Positions 7,163 through 7,265 of a stretch of DNA of 7,265 bases are shown one piece after another. The notes under the pieces were generated by a model. It had not been told where the DNA came from. It made no database searches and saw only the letters and a program-made list of their open reading frames with translations. The number at the start of each line of letters is the position of its first letter. The stretch's first letter is position 1. The position numbers and the translations under genes are program-made. The stretch comes from Clostridia bacterium (GTDB lineage: Bacteria; Bacillota; Clostridia; Christensenellales; Aristaeellaceae): assembly GCA_024404395.1 (NCBI GenBank), contig JAKSPZ010000043.1:1-7265 (forward strand). The letters run 5' to 3'.

Positions 7163-7265
7163 ATGAAAAAAATAGTAAAAGTTCTCGCAATAGTCCTTGT
7201 TATTGCAATTGCCTGCAGTTTCGCCGGCTGCGGTAAAAAGAATATGTCTGCAATTGATAAGATCA
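7163..7265 (+). CDS. Lipoprotein N-terminus, possibly an amino-acid ABC transporter binding protein (cut by window edge)
   Basis: The first 34 codons are present. Lys-Lys at residues 2-3, a hydrophobic core (about 4-17) and the lipobox FAGC ending at Cys23 make a lipoprotein signal peptide, so the mature protein should be anchored on the outer face of the membrane. The following GKKNMSAIDKI resembles the start of polar amino-acid solute-binding proteins, where a short linker leads into an IKxxGxLxVG stretch, but the window ends before that could be seen. The ATG at 7163 has AAGGAG nine bases upstream; an ATG at 7156 is too close to that site and its frame soon stops. Its position divergent from glnA would suit glutamine or other amino-acid uptake. 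The lipoprotein call is firm; the substrate is a guess. Confidence 0.8.
   Translation, partial: MKKIVKVLAIVLVIAIACSFAGCGKKNMSAIDKI

Overview
The window carries five genes on the minus strand and the start of a sixth on the plus strand. All concern nitrogen assimilation and the use of amino nitrogen. It looks like chromosome of a fairly GC-rich anaerobic Firmicute (class Clostridia, probably near Oscillospirales/Ruminococcaceae). The signs are a type III glutamine synthetase, a T-box leader, strong AGGAGG-like ribosome sites, a short clostridial-type AsnB and consensus TTGACA/TATAAT promoters. This placement is inference; no 16S rRNA or other marker is present.

Layout, read in the direction of minus-strand transcription (right to left). 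A perfect-consensus promoter (6991-7019) drives a leader with two tandem attenuator modules. In each, a hexaloop hairpin of ANTAR-target type overlaps the 5' arm of an intrinsic terminator. Next come glnA (type III glutamine synthetase, 698 aa) and, 51 nt later, an ammonium channel fused to a C-terminal PII (GlnK-like) domain. A long hairpin (2857-2900) closes this unit.

A second promoter (about 2827-2855) then starts a T-box leader (2604-2814), probably sensing uncharged tRNA-Asn. It precedes asnB (asparagine synthetase), purC (SAICAR synthetase) and the first 33 codons of purA (adenylosuccinate synthetase, cut by the window edge). The T-box has a textbook antiterminator-type fold but no poly-U terminator. 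Its alternative hairpin instead pairs part of the asnB Shine-Dalgarno sequence, which suggests control of translation.

At the right end, a divergent plus-strand promoter (7068-7096) drives the start of a lipoprotein gene (7163 to the window edge), perhaps the binding protein of an amino-acid ABC transporter.

Together: the AmtB-PII protein brings in and senses ammonium, GlnA makes glutamine, and AsnB spends glutamine and aspartate on asparagine. PurC and PurA, like AsnB, consume aspartate. No mobile element, CRISPR array, tRNA or rRNA gene was seen. The most interesting parts are the two RNA leaders and the aspartate-using gene set placed behind an asparagine T-box.
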